DNA from: Flavobacteriales bacterium UBA7382
GTDB taxonomy: Bacteria; Bacteroidota; Bacteroidia; Flavobacteriales_D; Sanyastnellaceae
NCBI GenBank assembly: GCA_002469765.1
Contig: DKNS01000055.1
Coordinates: 1 to 6,698, forward strand
Length of the DNA stretch: 6,698 nucleotides
Reading direction: 5' to 3'
Shown: one piece after another, positions 6,098 through 6,698 of the stretch
How positions within the stretch are numbered: the stretch's first letter is position 1
Layout of the letters: each line of letters starts with the position of its first letter
Notes under the pieces: generated by a model
Databases searched by the model: none
Seen by the model: only the letters and a program-made list of their open reading frames with translations
Told to the model about the DNA's origin: nothing
Position numbers and translations under genes: made by a program

Positions 6098-6122
6098 GGT
6101 CGATTGTGAATCGCCTGACCAA

Positions 6123-6698
6123 TCAGTGGATGGCCAGTTTCTTTTCGAGGTCTTCCAAATACTTCCGGAAATGCTTGTCGGTTTCGCTCAAGTTGTTGAC
6201 TGTCCGGCATGCGTGCAGCACAGTGGCGTGGTCCTTGCCTCCACAGTGCAATCCGATGTTCGCCAACGACGACTTTGTCATTTTCTTGGCGAAATACATG
6301 GAAATCTGACGGGCCTGGACAATCTCGCGCTTGCGTGTCTTGCTCTTGAGCAATTCGATCGGCAGGTCGAAGTAATCGCACACCACTTTTTGGATGTAAT
6401 CAATGCTGACTTCCCTCGCCGTGTTCTTGACGAATTTGTCAATCATGTGCTTCGCCAAATCTAGCGTGATGGCTTTGCGGTTCAGGCTGGCTTGGGCAAC
6501 CAGAGAGATCAGTGCCCCTTCCAATTCGCGCACATTCGTGGTGATGCTGTACGCCAAGTACTCGATGACTTCTCGGGGAAGCTCAATGCCATCTGAATAC
6601 ATCTTTTTCTCTAGGATGGCCATCCGAGTTTCCAGTGATGGCACTTGGAGATCGGCACTCAACCCCCACTTGAAACGCGACAACAGACGTTGCTCCAT
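6123..6698 (-). CDS. dnaA: Chromosomal replication initiator DnaA, C-terminal 191 residues (5' end outside window)
   Basis: DnaA binds DnaA boxes at oriC and, as an ATP-dependent AAA+ filament, melts the origin. Only the C-terminal part is here. The first visible residues, MEQRLLSRFKWGLSADLQ, belong to the AAA+ domain; the Met at the edge is internal, and Arg8 of the fragment corresponds to the arginine finger in the family's 'RLxSRFxWGL' motif. LETRMAIL follows at 22-29. The sensor-2 segment NVRELEGAL (55-63) carries the nucleotide-sensing arginine. Domain IV is complete: SIDYIQKVVCDYF (98-110), KSKTRKREIVQARQ (118-131), and the DNA-binding signature GGKDHATVLHACRTV (153-167) that contacts the DnaA box. 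The frame is intact and ends at a normal family C-terminus. A strong terminator follows at 6097-6070. No cluster of DnaA boxes lies in this window, so oriC is elsewhere, possibly beyond the right edge. Confidence 0.98.
   Translation of the reverse strand: MEQRLLSRFKWGLSADLQVPSLETRMAILEKKMYSDGIELPREVIEYLAYSITTNVRELEGALISLVAQASLNRKAITLDLAKHMIDKFVKNTAREVSIDYIQKVVCDYFDLPIELLKSKTRKREIVQARQISMYFAKKMTKSSLANIGLHCGGKDHATVLHACRTVNNLSETDKHFRKYLEDLEKKLAIH

Noticed and set aside
6054..6122. N-terminal extension of the phosphatase to 6122
   Set aside because: It would translate the dnaA terminator hairpin and shift the P-loop away from its usual place near the N-terminus.

Overview
The window looks like ordinary chromosomal DNA of a Bacteroidota bacterium, probably a moderately high-GC, aquatic, Flavobacteriales-like lineage. 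The reasons are: an extracellular family-16 glucanase carrying the Cys-rich 'ACNY...CGGDG' motif seen in secreted Bacteroidota proteins; a Bacteroidota-type FabI; a DUF6702 protein; an NrnA followed by a GldI-like FKBP lipoprotein; a low-molecular-weight phosphatase next to dnaA; and starts without clear Shine-Dalgarno sequences. I see no mobile element, tRNA, rRNA, CRISPR array or defence island. By eye the composition is even, with no obviously foreign segment.

Layout from left to right. (1) 1-1305 (+): 3' part of a secreted GH16 beta-glucanase. Its reading frame is open to the left edge, so the gene starts outside the window. (2) 1406-2230 (+): fabI, enoyl-ACP reductase of fatty acid synthesis. 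(3) 2251-2282: a hairpin flanked by A and T tracts that can terminate both fabI and the converging nth. (4) 2286-2966 (-): nth, endonuclease III, without any of the four iron-sulfur cysteines. (5) 2959-3546 (-): exported DUF6702 protein, overlapping nth by 8 nt, so the two probably form an operon. (6) 3569-4615 (+): nrnA, divergent from the DUF6702 gene across only 22 bp. (7) 4605-5585 (+): probable lipoprotein with two degenerate FKBP-like domains, overlapping nrnA by 11 nt. (8) 5589-6053 (-): low-molecular-weight protein tyrosine phosphatase, converging on the lipoprotein with 3 nt between stop codons. (9) 6070-6097: strong intrinsic terminator for dnaA. (10) 6123-6698 (-): C-terminal part of dnaA, running off the right edge.

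The genes are mostly housekeeping: lipid synthesis, base-excision repair, nanoRNA/pAp turnover, replication initiation and envelope proteins. They fall into short, tightly packed transcription units: DUF6702-nth; nrnA-FKBP lipoprotein; and dnaA, with the phosphatase downstream behind a terminator. I found no convincing new multi-gene system. The points most worth a second look are the tandem FKBP-like lipoprotein, the cluster-less endonuclease III, the very compact nrnA/DUF6702 divergent start region with a possible leaderless promoter, and the multi-domain GH16 enzyme.
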